Shown: positions 17,583-27,501 of the stretch, in pieces
Position numbering within the stretch: position 1 is the first letter of the stretch
Layout: every line of letters begins with the position of its first letter
Assembly (NCBI RefSeq): GCF_002245895.1
Contig: NZ_NPJZ01000001.1
Span: 1,834,501-1,898,500 of the forward strand
Direction: 5' to 3'
Source: Rhodococcus sp. OK302
GTDB lineage: Bacteria; Actinomycetota; Actinomycetes; Mycobacteriales; Mycobacteriaceae
Length of the DNA stretch: 64,000 bases
Notes under the pieces: generated by a model
What the model was told of the DNA's origin: nothing
What the model saw: only the letters and a program-made list of their open reading frames with translations
Database searches by the model: none
Program-made: the position numbers and the translations under genes

Positions 17583-17620
17583 GTTTCACCCCCGTTTCCT
17601 CCCGGATACGGGGGTGAAAC
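17583..17620 (+). terminator. Intrinsic terminator of pstSCAB
   Basis: GTTTCACCCCCGT (17583-17595) pairs perfectly with ACGGGGGTGAAAC (17608-17620) around a 12-base loop, then TTTT. It lies 16 bases past the pstB stop. Confidence 0.92.
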
Positions 17621-17752
17621 TTTTGCGTTTGGTGATAGTTCCCACTCGGACGCCCCACCGCTGAGCGTCGTTGGGCGCGCGAATAATTCGATGAGCAGCA
17701 CAAGCGTGATCTGTGACGGCTCGAGTAGCCGTACTCGGCAAAGTGGACAATA

Positions 17753-17780
17753 CTGACGACGCTTCGGGGAATGCTAATCT
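17753..17780 (+). promoter_or_regulatory. Candidate ureA promoter
   Basis: CTGACG (17753-17758) and TAATCT (17775-17780) are spaced 16 bases apart, about 64 bases ahead of the ureA ATG. I did not find a convincing GlnR box nearby. Confidence 0.45.
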
Positions 17781-17843
17781 CGCCCCGACAGCGCGCTGTT
17801 GGACCCCGACGGCACTGCTCTACGACCGGAAGGGCCTCAATTC

Positions 17844-18146
17844 ATGCACCTCACCCCTTCAGATACCGAAAAGCTGCTGCTGAGCGTCGCCGGCATGGTT
17901 GCGCGAGACCGGCGCGAGCGCGGAGTGCTGCTGAATTACCCCGAGTCGATGGCACTGATTTCCTGTTGGATTCTCGAACGTGCGCGCGATGGGATGACGG
18001 TCGCGGAGTTGATGAACGCGGGTCGTCAGGTGCTCACGCGCAGCGACGTCATGGAAGGGGTTCCCGAGATGATCAACAACGTCCAAGTAGAAGCCACCTT
18101 CCCGGATGGACGCAAGCTGGTTACCGTCACGGAACCCATCCGATGA
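17844..18146 (+). CDS. ureA: Urease gamma subunit
   Basis: A 100-residue structural subunit of nickel urease. It begins [20 protein letters not shown] and holds the conserved [29 protein letters not shown] and C-terminal [12 protein letters not shown] 17844 was chosen over an upstream in-frame ATG because it gives the exact family start and follows GGAAGG. Its stop overlaps the ureB start (ATGA, 18143-18146). First gene of ureABCFGD. Confidence 0.97.
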   Translation: MHLTPSDTEKLLLSVAGMVARDRRERGVLLNYPESMALISCWILERARDGMTVAELMNAGRQVLTRSDVMEGVPEMINNVQVEATFPDGRKLVTVTEPIR

Positions 18147-18646
18147 TTCCCGGTGAGGTACGAGTTTCGACGCAGCCGCTCGAATTCGGTTCGGAGGCAG
18201 TGCGGATCACGTTGGTTGTCGTCAATGACGGCGACCGGCCGATTCAAATTGGTTCGCATCTGCACCTTCCGGCCGCCAATCCAGCGCTGACATTCGATCG
18301 CGACGAAGCCGAAGGTTTCCGGCTCGATATCCCGTCCGGGACATCCGTACGGTTCGAACCTGGTGTCTCGCGCACCGTGACGCTGATCGAACTCGGTGGA
18401 CTCAAACGAGTCCCGGGTTTGCAGATTCTTCCCGAAAACATACTGCCCACGCACGCAAGGGAACCCAAGACGGTGATGCCCTTCGGTACCCCGGGCATCG
18501 AGGTGGAAGAACCACTGCGGGCGTCGCCGGTGAATGTGCGAATCAGTGATGTCGCGGTCGAGGACGATTCGACGGACGGTGATCTCGGCAGTGTCGGCGT
18601 TCTCGAATTCGACATTGATACCGATTTGGATGGGGTGACTACGTAG
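18143..18646 (+). CDS. ureB: Urease beta subunit with a long C-terminal extension
   Basis: A 167-residue beta subunit; most separate UreB proteins are about 100-110. The core is normal: [72 protein letters not shown]. After about residue 90 the usual short tail is replaced by some 75 residues ([20 protein letters not shown] and an acidic end [16 protein letters not shown]). The reading frame is intact and joins ureC by a one-base overlap, so this is not a frameshift. The extension would lie on the outside of the trimer (inference). Confidence 0.9.
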   Translation: MIPGEVRVSTQPLEFGSEAVRITLVVVNDGDRPIQIGSHLHLPAANPALTFDRDEAEGFRLDIPSGTSVRFEPGVSRTVTLIELGGLKRVPGLQILPENILPTHAREPKTVMPFGTPGIEVEEPLRASPVNVRISDVAVEDDSTDGDLGSVGVLEFDIDTDLDGVTT

Positions 18647-20355
18647 TGAGCAGGATCGATCGGCGTGGATACGCCTCCTTGTACGGCCCGACAGCGGGCG
18701 ACCAAATCCGTTTGGCAGATACCGATCTGTGGATCGAGATCGAACACGACTACACGGCGACCGGCGACGAAATGGTGTTCGGCGGCGGCAAGAGTATCCG
18801 CGAATCCATGGGTCAGGGCCTGACCACTCGTGATCAGGGTGCCCTCGACGTGGTCATCACCAATGCGGTGATTCTCGATCACTGGGGAATTGTCCGGGCA
18901 GACGTCGGAATTCGTGACGGCCGCATCGTGGCGATCGGAAAGTCGGGTAACCCCGACATCATGAACGGTGTCCATCCGAAGTTGCTCATCGGACCCAGCA
19001 CCGACGTGATCGCCGGGGAGGGAAAGATTCTCACGGCCGGCGCAATCGACACGCACGTTCATTTCCTCAGCGAAATCGAGATGCTCGAGGCTCTGGCAAC
19101 CGGCACGACCACGGTTGCCGGCGGCGGAACCGGCCCTACCGAGGCCAGCAAGGCAACGACGGTTACGCCCGGCGCGTGGTCGCTGACGATGATGCACCGC
19201 GCGCTCGACCACATTCCCCTCAACGTTCTTCTCCTCGGCAAAGGCAGCACCGTCAGCCATGAGGCGCTTCGTCAAGAGGCTCTCGCCGGCGCCGGCGGTT
19301 TCAAGGTGCACGAGGACTGGGGTTCCACGCCCGCCGCCATCGACGCAGCGCTTCGAGCGGCGGACGAATTCGGTCTCCAAGTTGCTCTGCATGCCGACAG
19401 CCTCAATGAAACCGGTTACGTCCAGCACACTTTGGACGCAATTGCCGGACGAGGCATCCACGTTTTCCATGCGGAAGGTGCCGGCGGCGGACACGCTCCC
19501 GACATCATCGTCACGGCCGGAGAGGCGAATGTTCTTCCGGCATCAACTAATCCGACGTTGCCGCATACCGTCAACACGGTGGCCGAGCATTTGGACATGC
19601 TGATCGTGTGCCATGCACTCAATCCTCGTGTGCCGGAAGACCTTGCGTTCGCCGAGTCGCGAATTCGACCGACCACCATTGCGGCCGAAGACTTCCTGCA
19701 CGACATCGGTGCCATCTCCATCACGTCGTCCGACGCGCAGGCAATGGGTCGCATCGGTGAGGTGACATTGCGAACCTGGCAGGTAGCGCACGTGATGAAG
19801 GCGCAGCACGGCAAGTTGGGTACCAGCATGCCGGCGGACAACGAGCGTGCCCGTCGCTACGTCGCCAAGTACACGATCTGTCCGGCGGTGGCGCACGGTA
19901 TCGACCATGAGGTCGGCTCGATCGAGGCCGGGAAGATGGCAGACCTGGTGCTGTGGGATCCGGCGTTCTTCGGAGTTCGTCCGGCTGCAGTGATCAAGGG
20001 TGGTGCGATTGTTGCTGCGCCACTGGGTGATCCCAATGCTGCGATTCCGACGCCGCAGCCGGTGTTCATTCGGCCGGCAATCGCAGCGGCGCCGGGTTCG
20101 GCTCCGCACCTGTCCACGACCTTCGTCTCGCCGATGGCCATCGAGGACGGATTGGCAGATCGGCTTGGCCTCACACGAACTCTCACCGGAGTCCGGCCCA
20201 CCAGGCACCTCACCAAAGCTGACATGCCGAACAACACGGCACTGCCGTCCATCGACGTCGATCCGGAGACGTTTGCCATCAAGGTCGACGGTGACCTGAT
20301 CCGACCCAATCCCGTCGACGTAGTGCCGATGGCTCAGCGCTACACGCTGTTCTGA
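18646..20355 (+). CDS. ureC: Urease alpha (catalytic) subunit
   Basis: A 569-residue subunit hydrolysing urea to ammonia and carbamate. All catalytic residues are found: nickel ligands H137 and H139 (DTHVHF), carbamylated lysine K220 and H222 (GFKVHEDWG), H249 (ALHADS), H275 ([10 protein letters not shown]), D363 (SSDAQAMGR), flap C322 and H323. Two normally conserved spots differ: FICPQ after the HxH is FLSEI, and the flap CHH is CHA. The rest keeps the usual pattern up to PMAQRYTLF. The divergence fits the odd UreB. Start GTG 18646. Confidence 0.95.
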   Translation: MSRIDRRGYASLYGPTAGDQIRLADTDLWIEIEHDYTATGDEMVFGGGKSIRESMGQGLTTRDQGALDVVITNAVILDHWGIVRADVGIRDGRIVAIGKSGNPDIMNGVHPKLLIGPSTDVIAGEGKILTAGAIDTHVHFLSEIEMLEALATGTTTVAGGGTGPTEASKATTVTPGAWSLTMMHRALDHIPLNVLLLGKGSTVSHEALRQEALAGAGGFKVHEDWGSTPAAIDAALRAADEFGLQVALHADSLNETGYVQHTLDAIAGRGIHVFHAEGAGGGHAPDIIVTAGEANVLPASTNPTLPHTVNTVAEHLDMLIVCHALNPRVPEDLAFAESRIRPTTIAAEDFLHDIGAISITSSDAQAMGRIGEVTLRTWQVAHVMKAQHGKLGTSMPADNERARRYVAKYTICPAVAHGIDHEVGSIEAGKMADLVLWDPAFFGVRPAAVIKGGAIVAAPLGDPNAAIPTPQPVFIRPAIAAAPGSAPHLSTTFVSPMAIEDGLADRLGLTRTLTGVRPTRHLTKADMPNNTALPSIDVDPETFAIKVDGDLIRPNPVDVVPMAQRYTLF

Positions 20356-20360
20356 CGCCG

Positions 20361-21035
20361 GTGTCCGCCGAGATCGCGTCGATGCTGCTGGCAGACGGGC
20401 GATTACCGACAGGCGGGCATGCACACTCGTCGGGGCTGGAACCGGCATTGGCGGCTGGCCTGCGTCAAAGTCAGGTTCCGGATTTCATCCGGGGTCGACT
20501 CGAAACGGTTGGTGTCGTCGAAGCTGCGGCAACAGTTGTCACGAGGCGCTGGGCAGTCAGCGGCGGAAGCGCAAGTGAACTCGAAGCCATTTCGAACGAA
20601 CTGCTTGCCCGCACGCCCAGCGCGCCATTACGTGAGGCGTCGATCCAACTCGGCCGAGGGCTCGCCAGGTTGGCGTCGCGGTTGTGGCCGCAGCATCATG
20701 CGGTGCAACTGCTGATGGCGCTGCCCGGGCATCCGATGCGGCCGTTGGCGCTGGGAGTCTTCACCGCCGTCGCTGGGATGGACGACACGGCGGCAGCCCG
20801 ATCATGCCTGTACGACGACGCTCAAACTGTGGCGTCGGCGGCATTGAAGTTGCTGCCGGTGGATCCGGCAGAACCGGTCGAGTGGCTGCTGCAGGTTGCC
20901 CCGACTATCGAGAGAATTGCCCGGGCTGCAGTCGAAGTGCACTGCGCCGCAGATATACCTGCAACTACCGGACCGTTGGTCGAACAATGGTCACTCGAAC
21001 ACAACGCTCGATCCAGGAGGATTTTCCGTGCTTGA
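20361..21035 (+). CDS. ureF: Urease accessory protein UreF
   Basis: A 224-residue helical chaperone that works with UreD and UreG in loading nickel. Family marks are [20 protein letters not shown] near the start and [20 protein letters not shown]. Start GTG 20361 lies five bases after ureC. It overlaps the ureG start by eight bases. The sequence is divergent, as UreF usually is; position decides the call. Confidence 0.9.
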   Translation: MSAEIASMLLADGRLPTGGHAHSSGLEPALAAGLRQSQVPDFIRGRLETVGVVEAAATVVTRRWAVSGGSASELEAISNELLARTPSAPLREASIQLGRGLARLASRLWPQHHAVQLLMALPGHPMRPLALGVFTAVAGMDDTAAARSCLYDDAQTVASAALKLLPVDPAEPVEWLLQVAPTIERIARAAVEVHCAADIPATTGPLVEQWSLEHNARSRRIFRA

Positions 21036-21789
21036 CAATCTGAACACCCCCGCGCCGAACACCGCAACCGCAGCCCGAGGATTGCGACTCGGTGTCGCCG
21101 GTCCCGTCGGGACGGGTAAGAGCACGCTGATCGCCACCATCTGCCGTGAACTCGCAGCTGAATTCGAGATCGCGGTTGTCACCAATGACATCTACACGGA
21201 TGAGGACGCACGGTTGCTCCGTGCGGCAAACGTCCTACCCATCGAGCGCATTGTCGCCGTCGAGACCGGCGCCTGCCCGCACACTGCAATTCGAGATGAC
21301 GTCACGCCCAATCTCATTGCGGTGGAGGATCTCGAGCGGGAGTTCAGCCCGCTCGACATGGTGATCGTGGAGAGCGGTGGCGACAATCTGACGGCTACTT
21401 TCAGCCCGGCTCTGGTCGATGCTCAGATCTTTGTCATCGATGTCGCCGGCGGCGGTGACGTCGCACGCAAGGGTGGCCCCGGTATCGAGCGTGCAGATCT
21501 CTTGGTGGTCAACAAGATCGACCTTGCTCCGTACGTTGATGTCGACGCAGTCTTGATGGTCGCGGATGCCACCGCCGCACGTGACGGACTTCCGGTCCTG
21601 GCTCTCAGTCAGAAGGATCACGCCACCATCGATCAGCTCAGTGCCTGGATCCGTCAGGTCATCGCCGCTCATCGCGCCGGTAGCCATGTTCCGCAGGATC
21701 CGGGTCCGATGGCGCCGCACTTCCACGCAGACGAAGAAGATCATGAGCACGGACATGGTCACGGGCACAGTCACTCTCACAGTCACTGA
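21028..21789 (+). CDS. ureG: Urease accessory GTPase UreG with C-terminal His tail
   Basis: A 253-residue GTPase that drives nickel insertion. The P-loop is [10 protein letters not shown], followed by [12 protein letters not shown], the CPH metal motif in [18 protein letters not shown] and NKIDLAPYV. The end is strikingly His-rich ([20 protein letters not shown] plus HSH), likely a nickel store that makes up for the missing ureE. Start GTG 21028 has AGGAGG upstream; a longer in-frame start inside ureF was rejected. Confidence 0.95.
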   Translation: MLDNLNTPAPNTATAARGLRLGVAGPVGTGKSTLIATICRELAAEFEIAVVTNDIYTDEDARLLRAANVLPIERIVAVETGACPHTAIRDDVTPNLIAVEDLEREFSPLDMVIVESGGDNLTATFSPALVDAQIFVIDVAGGGDVARKGGPGIERADLLVVNKIDLAPYVDVDAVLMVADATAARDGLPVLALSQKDHATIDQLSAWIRQVIAAHRAGSHVPQDPGPMAPHFHADEEDHEHGHGHGHSHSHSH

Positions 21790-22532
21790 TGAACATGTCT
21801 GGGGCAACCAGGATCGTTGTCGAACGAACCGGGGATACCGCCACCGCCGCGGAGTTGATCTCCGGAGACTTTCTGGCCCCCCGATTTGTGAGCTCCCGTG
21901 GGCTGCACGTGCGAATTGCCTTGGTAGGACACAGTGCAACGCTGTTGGCTGGTGACGACCTCCGGATCGAATTCGACGTCGCACCGGGCACTTTCCTCGA
22001 GGTGATCGAACCGTCGGGCACCGTGGCATACAACGCGCGTGGTGGTCATGCGTCGTGGACTGCAACTGCCCGGGTGGGCGCAGGCGGCGCCCTGGTGTGG
22101 CGGGCAGCGCCGTTCGTGGTGGCGGGCGGCGCGAATGTCAGTAGACGCATTGATTTTTCACTCGAAGCTGATGCGGTTGCGCTGCTGGACGAAATGGTTG
22201 TGCTGGGTCGTACGGGGGAGATCGGTGGAGCCTTGCGTTCGGATCAGCGGATCACTGTCGACGGGACGCCGTTGCTCGTGGAAACCCTGGATCTACGAAA
22301 CGTTTCCAGCCGCAGCCTTCCCGGTGTTCTCGGTGGGCACCGGGTACTCGGCACCACGATGCTGCTGGGGATGAAGACCACGGACACCGTCGACGGGCAC
22401 GTCACGCCTCTGGCCGGTCCGGGCATGTTGGCCCGCGCGCTTACAGATCATGCCCATGAGGCGACCGCTGCCTTGGAGGAGATCTGCGCGGATTGGTACG
22501 CAACGGTGGCCGGGCGCTACAGCGTGGTCTGA
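21789..22532 (+). CDS. ureD: Urease accessory protein UreD
   Basis: A 247-residue scaffold protein that binds apourease with UreF and UreG. It shows the UreD pattern of beta strands: IALVGHSATLLAGDDLRIEF, FLEVIEPSGTVAYNARGG, LLDEMVVLGRTGEIGGALRS. Its ATG overlaps the ureG stop by one base (TGATG). It closes the operon. There is no ureE, as in M. tuberculosis. Confidence 0.92.
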   Translation: MNMSGATRIVVERTGDTATAAELISGDFLAPRFVSSRGLHVRIALVGHSATLLAGDDLRIEFDVAPGTFLEVIEPSGTVAYNARGGHASWTATARVGAGGALVWRAAPFVVAGGANVSRRIDFSLEADAVALLDEMVVLGRTGEIGGALRSDQRITVDGTPLLVETLDLRNVSSRSLPGVLGGHRVLGTTMLLGMKTTDTVDGHVTPLAGPGMLARALTDHAHEATAALEEICADWYATVAGRYSVV

Positions 22533-22618
22533 CCGCTTGTCACATTCCGGGTAGTTGCCTCGTCTATCTCATGTCGCGACTGACGCGAACAGGGCAGAAT
22601 GTGTTGACGGAGGCAATG

Positions 22619-23365
22619 ATGCGGATTGCAGTACTAGGCGGAACAGGCCTGATGGGAAAACTTGTTGTCACTGCGGCAAGGGACGCAGGCCACGACGTGG
22701 TGATTGCTGCCCGCTCGACCGGCGTCGACATCAGCACCGGAATGGGTATGGACGCGGCGTTCGATGGTGTCGACGCAGTAGTCGACGTCAGCGATCACGT
22801 CACCAACAACGCAAAGAAGGCTGTGGCGTTCTTCGAATCGGCGGCCGAAAATATTGCCAAGGCCGAACGCAAGGCCGGGGTGAAACACCATGTGCTGCTC
22901 TCGATCGTCAATTGCGACGATCCTCGACTGAAAGCATTCGGGTACTACCAAGGCAAGGCAGCGCAAGAACGCGCTGTGGAAGCGTCGGGAATCCCGTTCA
23001 CGATTCTGCGATCGACACAATGGTTCGAGTTCGGTGAAAAGACCGTATCCGTCATGGGTTTCGGTCCAGTGGCGTTGGTACCGCGGATGCTCTCGCGACC
23101 GGTCGCGGCAAAGACTGTCGCCCGGTCGCTGCTGAATTGCGTCGAGCAAGGTCCGTCGGGGCGCGCGGCAGATCTTGCCGGACCCGAGGACCTGGAAATT
23201 CCGGCGATGACACGCACGATCTTGCAACGCCGTGGTCAGCGAAAATTATTGATTCCGATATCGGTACCCGGTGCCGGAAAGGCCATGCGCAGTGGAGCTT
23301 TGCTCCCCGGGCCGGGGTCGATGTCCGCGGGTCCCACGTTGGAAGAGTGGTTGAGCGCACGCTGA
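22619..23365 (+). CDS. NAD(P)-binding atypical SDR (NmrA/YwnB-like)
   Basis: A 248-residue Rossmann protein: MRIAVLGGTGLMGKLVVTAA holds the GxxGxxG motif. DVSDHV, VLLSIVNCDD and YYQGKAAQERAVEASGIPFT follow the NmrA/atypical-SDR layout, with YxxxK-like YYQGK. It may reduce quinones or other small substrates or act as a redox sensor; the substrate cannot be told. ATG 22619 follows GGAGG by five bases. It stands alone between ureD and the shared terminator. Confidence 0.8.
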   Translation: MRIAVLGGTGLMGKLVVTAARDAGHDVVIAARSTGVDISTGMGMDAAFDGVDAVVDVSDHVTNNAKKAVAFFESAAENIAKAERKAGVKHHVLLSIVNCDDPRLKAFGYYQGKAAQERAVEASGIPFTILRSTQWFEFGEKTVSVMGFGPVALVPRMLSRPVAAKTVARSLLNCVEQGPSGRAADLAGPEDLEIPAMTRTILQRRGQRKLLIPISVPGAGKAMRSGALLPGPGSMSAGPTLEEWLSAR

Positions 23366-23372
23366 TAGGAAA

Positions 23373-23399
23373 GGCGGCCGTGCATGGTGCACGGCCGCC
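23373..23399. terminator. Bidirectional terminator between the SDR gene and phoU
   Basis: GGCGGCCGTGCA (23373-23384) pairs perfectly with TGCACGGCCGCC (23388-23399) around TGG. It serves the convergent SDR gene and phoU. Confidence 0.88.
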
Positions 23400-23422
23400 T
23401 TCAACTCACATTTGCGGAGTGT

Positions 23423-24118
23423 TTACAGATTCGGGTACGAGGTCAGCTTGTCGACCTTTTCGATCTTCTCGGGTTCTTCCGGCAGCTTTCCGGTAACCAG
23501 GAAGATGACTCGTCGGCCGACCTCGACTGCGTGGTCGGCGAAGCGCTCGTAGAAGCGGCCGAGCAACGTGATGTCGATGGCAGCGGCAACGCCGTGCTTC
23601 CAGTCACGATCCATGAGGACGGTGAACAGGTGGCTGTGGAGATCGTCCATCGCCTCGTCGTCTTCGACCAGACGTGCCGCGCGCTCGGGATCGCGAGATT
23701 CGAGAACTTCCTTGGCCGCTGCGCCGATGGATACGGCGATACGCCCCATTTCGGCGAAGTAGCCGTTGACTTCTTCAGGAAGCACATGGTTGGGGTGACG
23801 ACGACGCGCGATTTTCGCAACGTGCAGGGCGAGGGCGCCCATGCGGTCGATGTCGGCGACGATCTGGATTCCGCTGACAACCGATCGGAGATCGCCGGCA
23901 ACAGGAGCCTGCAAGGCGAGCAGCGCGAAGGCACGCTCCTCGCACAGGGTGCTGAGGTCGGTGATCTTGTCGTGCTCTCCGATCACCTGCTCGGCAAGGG
24001 ATAGGTCAGCTTGGAGCAGCGACTGGGTGGCGCGCTCCATGGCGGTACCTGCCAGTCCTGCCATCTCGCCGAGCATGTCAGCAAGCTCGGTCATCTGTTC
24101 GTTGTAAGCCACGCGCAT
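23423..24118 (-). CDS. phoU: Phosphate signalling protein PhoU (PhoY2-type)
   Basis: A 231-residue all-helical protein of two PhoU repeats with metal-binding ExxxD motifs ([17 protein letters not shown] in the first, [17 protein letters not shown] in the second). It represses the Pho response when phosphate is ample by signalling between the Pst transporter and the SenX3-type kinase. Orthologue in place of Rv0821c. It is transcribed away from pstSCAB and is separated from it by the urease operon. Confidence 0.95.
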   Translation of the reverse strand: MRVAYNEQMTELADMLGEMAGLAGTAMERATQSLLQADLSLAEQVIGEHDKITDLSTLCEERAFALLALQAPVAGDLRSVVSGIQIVADIDRMGALALHVAKIARRRHPNHVLPEEVNGYFAEMGRIAVSIGAAAKEVLESRDPERAARLVEDDEAMDDLHSHLFTVLMDRDWKHGVAAAIDITLLGRFYERFADHAVEVGRRVIFLVTGKLPEEPEKIEKVDKLTSYPNL

Positions 24119-24191
24119 GAGGTCAGAGCCTACGTGCCCTGAAAGGCCAAGTCACCAGCGACAGGTGAACGCAAGGTGAATGATCTGCTCG

Positions 24192-26120
24192 TCAGATGCA
24201 GGCGGTGTCGCCGGCATTGACTGCGGCGATGTCGGGAGAAAGTGATGTCGAGGCACTGGTATCCACGGATTTCGGTTCGGCCGAGAGCGTTGTGCCAGGA
24301 TCAGCCGGCGTGACGACTGTTCCGGAGAAATCGCTTCCGATCACAAGCTCGATCATCTCGCCCATGCTCGGCGTGAGCACGAGGACGGCACCGGGGACTG
24401 CGGACGCCACTGTTGCGGCCTCTGCTTCGTAGCCGGGCGCGTACCGCACCACAGTCTGAGTGGACTTGACGTTGGTCAGGCCGGTGGCCGCGGCGGCATT
24501 GCCGACGTTGGCGATATGGAAGCCCTGGGCCTTGAGTTCTTCTGCGATGGTGGCGGCTCGGCCGGAAATTCCTGATGCATTCGAGACATCGAGGGAGACG
24601 TTGTATGCGCTCATTGCTTCGACCGTCGTTGCATCCGGCATTGGGGCGCTCGACGTCGGCGGCGTCGTGCTGCTCGACGTCGGTTCGTCGTCTGCTGGCC
24701 GCTCTTCACCAGGTAAGGGTTCGTCGTCGATGATTGCCTGGAACAGGGCTTTGATCTCGTCGGTCCGGGGGATCTCGTTGCCCCAGTCGTTGGTGCCGTC
24801 GGTGGGGACGGTCAGGAACGTGACCGATCCGGCGTCGACGTTCTGCAACGATCGACCCAGCGTGACCAGTGACTTCGTATCGATGTTCTCGACAAACGTG
24901 TCGCTGGTGAAGGCGTTGATGAAACCGTTGAGCTTGCCGGGATTGAGGAGCACCTGGTTGGACAGCGCCGACCGGAGGAGAGCGGACAGGAATTTCTGCT
25001 GTCTCGTGATGCGTCCGTAGTCGCCGTTGCCCTCGGCTTCGACGTGGCGGGCGCGGACGTAGTTGAGTGCCGTCCGGCCGTCGAGCAATTGGTTGCCGCT
25101 GGTCGGTAGGACAGTGCCGAGAATGCCGTCTTCGATGGGGACCGGTGAACAAATATTGACGCCGCCGACGGTGTCGACCATGCGCTCGAATCCGGCGAAG
25201 TCCATGCCGACGAAGTGGCCGATCTTGAGCCCGGACATCTTCTGGATGACCTTGACCAGGCAGTTGGGTCCGCCGAGTGCATACGTTGCATTCAGTTTTT
25301 CACCGCTTGCGGCGGGGAAGTATTCGCTGGTGTAAGTGCCGGTGTTGTTGTCCCACGCTTTGCACATCGGGCGGTCGACGTCGAGGTCACGGGGGAACGA
25401 GACGGCGACGACGCGGCTTCGATCGGCTGGGATGTTGACCAGCATCACAGTGTCGGCGCGGGCGCCTTCGGCGTCGTCGACCGTTCCGGCACCGATCTCA
25501 CCGCTCGCTCCGGCACGTGTGTCGGTACCGACGATCAAATAGGTTTCGTCGCCGAGCTGGCCGAGTGCGTCGACGATGTCGTCGGAGTTGGTATCGAGTG
25601 CTGCGATCTGTTCGAACTTGCCGTCGGTCGCGTGCTGGTAACCCCAGACGACGCCTGTCAAGGTCAAGGACATCACGGCCAGGAACGCGACGGCTGATCT
25701 GCTGATCACCTTGAGGCGCTGACGACGCTTGATCTTGTTCAGCGCGAGCCTGCTACCGCCGGTTGCGTTGACGACTCGAGGAGACGCGGACGTGGGCGGC
25801 TCGCTGGAGATCCATTCGGCTGCAGCCGGTGCTATCGGGGGTGTCGGAACGGGTCCACTGTGCAGATTCGAATCGGTCGGTGCGTCGCCTACTCGGGCGA
25901 CGAGTTCCGCAACCGAAATGCTGTCTTCGGTATTGGGGGAGTCGCGTCGACCGAACAGGCCGGCGATTCGACGTTCTGTTCCCGGCGCTTTCGGCTCGGA
26001 TTCAGGTGTCGGTTTCGGGCGCTCCGAACGGCGGTTGCGGTATCGCTGATCGGCGAGTGGCCGTTCCCACGGTGCCCGGCTTTCGGGCGAAGGCGGGCCC
26101 GAGTCGTGATCATCACCCAC
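24192..26120 (-). CDS. LytR-CpsA-Psr (LCP) family protein with LytR_C domain
   Basis: A 642-residue envelope protein. A 130-residue polar, proline-rich cytoplasmic region is followed by one membrane helix (about 139-161), then the LCP domain with YLIVGTDTRAG, RADTVMLVNIPADRSRVVAV and FPRDLDVDRP, and DGRTALNYVRARHVE. After a Thr/Ser/Pro linker comes a LytR_C domain with VSLDVSNASGISGRAATIAE. LCP enzymes attach arabinogalactan or related polymers to peptidoglycan. It corresponds to Rv0822c. Start GTG 26120. Confidence 0.92.
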   Translation of the reverse strand: MGDDHDSGPPSPESRAPWERPLADQRYRNRRSERPKPTPESEPKAPGTERRIAGLFGRRDSPNTEDSISVAELVARVGDAPTDSNLHSGPVPTPPIAPAAAEWISSEPPTSASPRVVNATGGSRLALNKIKRRQRLKVISRSAVAFLAVMSLTLTGVVWGYQHATDGKFEQIAALDTNSDDIVDALGQLGDETYLIVGTDTRAGASGEIGAGTVDDAEGARADTVMLVNIPADRSRVVAVSFPRDLDVDRPMCKAWDNNTGTYTSEYFPAASGEKLNATYALGGPNCLVKVIQKMSGLKIGHFVGMDFAGFERMVDTVGGVNICSPVPIEDGILGTVLPTSGNQLLDGRTALNYVRARHVEAEGNGDYGRITRQQKFLSALLRSALSNQVLLNPGKLNGFINAFTSDTFVENIDTKSLVTLGRSLQNVDAGSVTFLTVPTDGTNDWGNEIPRTDEIKALFQAIIDDEPLPGEERPADDEPTSSSTTPPTSSAPMPDATTVEAMSAYNVSLDVSNASGISGRAATIAEELKAQGFHIANVGNAAAATGLTNVKSTQTVVRYAPGYEAEAATVASAVPGAVLVLTPSMGEMIELVIGSDFSGTVVTPADPGTTLSAEPKSVDTSASTSLSPDIAAVNAGDTACI

Positions 26121-26277
26121 CGATGCAACCTGTCCCGTCGTCGACTGCCGATTCGGACAGTTCGTTCTGTTTTCCGCTGTACAACAACACCTTTTGGCGA
26201 AGCTGCAGCCATATTACTGGTGAATCCTGAGTTATCCACTCAGAAAGCCGACGAATCGACCGAATTCACATTGAAAG

Positions 26278-27420
26278 CTATCCGCCCGAGTGCATCATGT
26301 CTGCGCCGACAGGCACCACATCGTCCTCGGGATCGTCGAGCCAACCGTCAGGCAAAGCAACCTGACCAGGGGAGCCCTGGCGACCGCGGGGGCCCTCGGC
26401 GTCCTTGGGGAACGGCACGTCGTGGTCGAGCTGTCCGAGAAGATCGTCGAGTTCGGTCAGTGTGCTGACCAATGCCATCGAGACCCGCAGATCTGATCCG
26501 ACCGGGAAGCCGCGCATGTACCAGGAAACGTGCTTACGAAGCTCACGCAGTCCCTTCATCTCACCGTGGTGCGCGGCCAGAAGTTGCGCGTGGCGGGCGA
26601 TGATCTTGGTGACCTCACCGAGCGTCGGAGGAGTGGCGATGGTCTGGCCGTTGAGGGCAGCGCTGAGTTCGGCGAACAACCAGGGGCGTCCGAGGCATCC
26701 ACGGCCCACGACGACGCCGTCGCATCCGGTTTCGTCCATCATCCGGGCCGCGTCGGAGGCGTCGAAAATATCGCCGTTGCCGAGGATCGGAACGTCGGTG
26801 ACGTGTTCTTTGAGGCGTGCGATTTCGTTCCAGTCCGCAGTTCCGGAGTATCGCTGCGACGCGGTGCGGGCGTGAAGAGCAATCGCGGCAGCACCTTCAG
26901 CTGCAGCGATGCGTCCGGCGTCGAGATGCGTGTGGTGGTCGGCGTCGATACCGACGCGCATCTTCACCGTGACCGGGATTTTGGTGCCTTCGGTGGCGCG
27001 GACTGCAGCCGCGACGATCTGACCGAACAGACGGCGCTTGTACGGCAGCGCTGAGCCGCCGCCCTTACGTGTCACCTTGGGGACCGGACAGCCGAAGTTC
27101 ATATCGATGTGATCGGCCATGTTCTCGTCGACGATCATCTTGGCTGCGGCGTACGTCGTGTCCGGATCGACGGTGTACAGCTGCAGGGATCGTGGAGTTT
27201 CGGTGGGGCCGAAGGTTGTCATGTGCAAGGTGGCCGGCTGGCGCTCGACGAGAGCGCGTGCCGTGACCATCTCGCAGACGTAAAGACCGGAGGTGCTGCC
27301 GGCCCGTTCGAGTTCGAGTTCACGGCAGAGCGTGCGGAAGGCGACGTTGGTGACGCCTGCCATAGGTGCGAGGACCACGGGGCTGTGCAGCTCGAGTGAA
27401 CCGATGCGAAGGGATGACAT
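26278..27420 (-). CDS. dus: tRNA-dihydrouridine synthase
   Basis: A 380-residue FMN enzyme that reduces uridines in tRNA. It shows VVLAPMAGVTNVAFRTLCRE at the FMN site, the catalytic cysteine in DMNFGCPVPKVTRKGGGSAL, VTVKMRVGID, LHARTASQRYSG and NGDIFDASDAARMM. An acidic Gly/Pro tail closes it. GAGG lies ahead of ATG 27420. It matches Rv0823c and lies between the LCP gene and desA. Confidence 0.95.
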   Translation of the reverse strand: MSSLRIGSLELHSPVVLAPMAGVTNVAFRTLCRELELERAGSTSGLYVCEMVTARALVERQPATLHMTTFGPTETPRSLQLYTVDPDTTYAAAKMIVDENMADHIDMNFGCPVPKVTRKGGGSALPYKRRLFGQIVAAAVRATEGTKIPVTVKMRVGIDADHHTHLDAGRIAAAEGAAAIALHARTASQRYSGTADWNEIARLKEHVTDVPILGNGDIFDASDAARMMDETGCDGVVVGRGCLGRPWLFAELSAALNGQTIATPPTLGEVTKIIARHAQLLAAHHGEMKGLRELRKHVSWYMRGFPVGSDLRVSMALVSTLTELDDLLGQLDHDVPFPKDAEGPRGRQGSPGQVALPDGWLDDPEDDVVPVGADMMHSGG

Positions 27421-27455
27421 GACTACCTCTGAACAAATATTTCTGACAATTGAAA

Positions 27456-27485
27456 GTGCCCGGTACCGAATCCGGTACCGGGCAC
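27456..27485 (-). terminator. Terminator after desA
   Basis: GTGCCCGGTACC (27456-27467) and GGTACCGGGCAC (27474-27485) form a perfect 12-bp stem in the gap between desA and dus. Confidence 0.85.
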
Positions 27486-27501
27486 AGAATAGCTGGTGAA
27501 A

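Noticed and set aside
17640..17843. GlnR operator before ureA
   Set aside because: No pair of GTnAC/GAAAC half-sites with correct spacing could be found by eye.
18244..19494. A 416-codon minus-strand frame across ureB and ureC
   Set aside because: Antisense to the urease genes with intact active-site motifs; no recognisable protein pattern.
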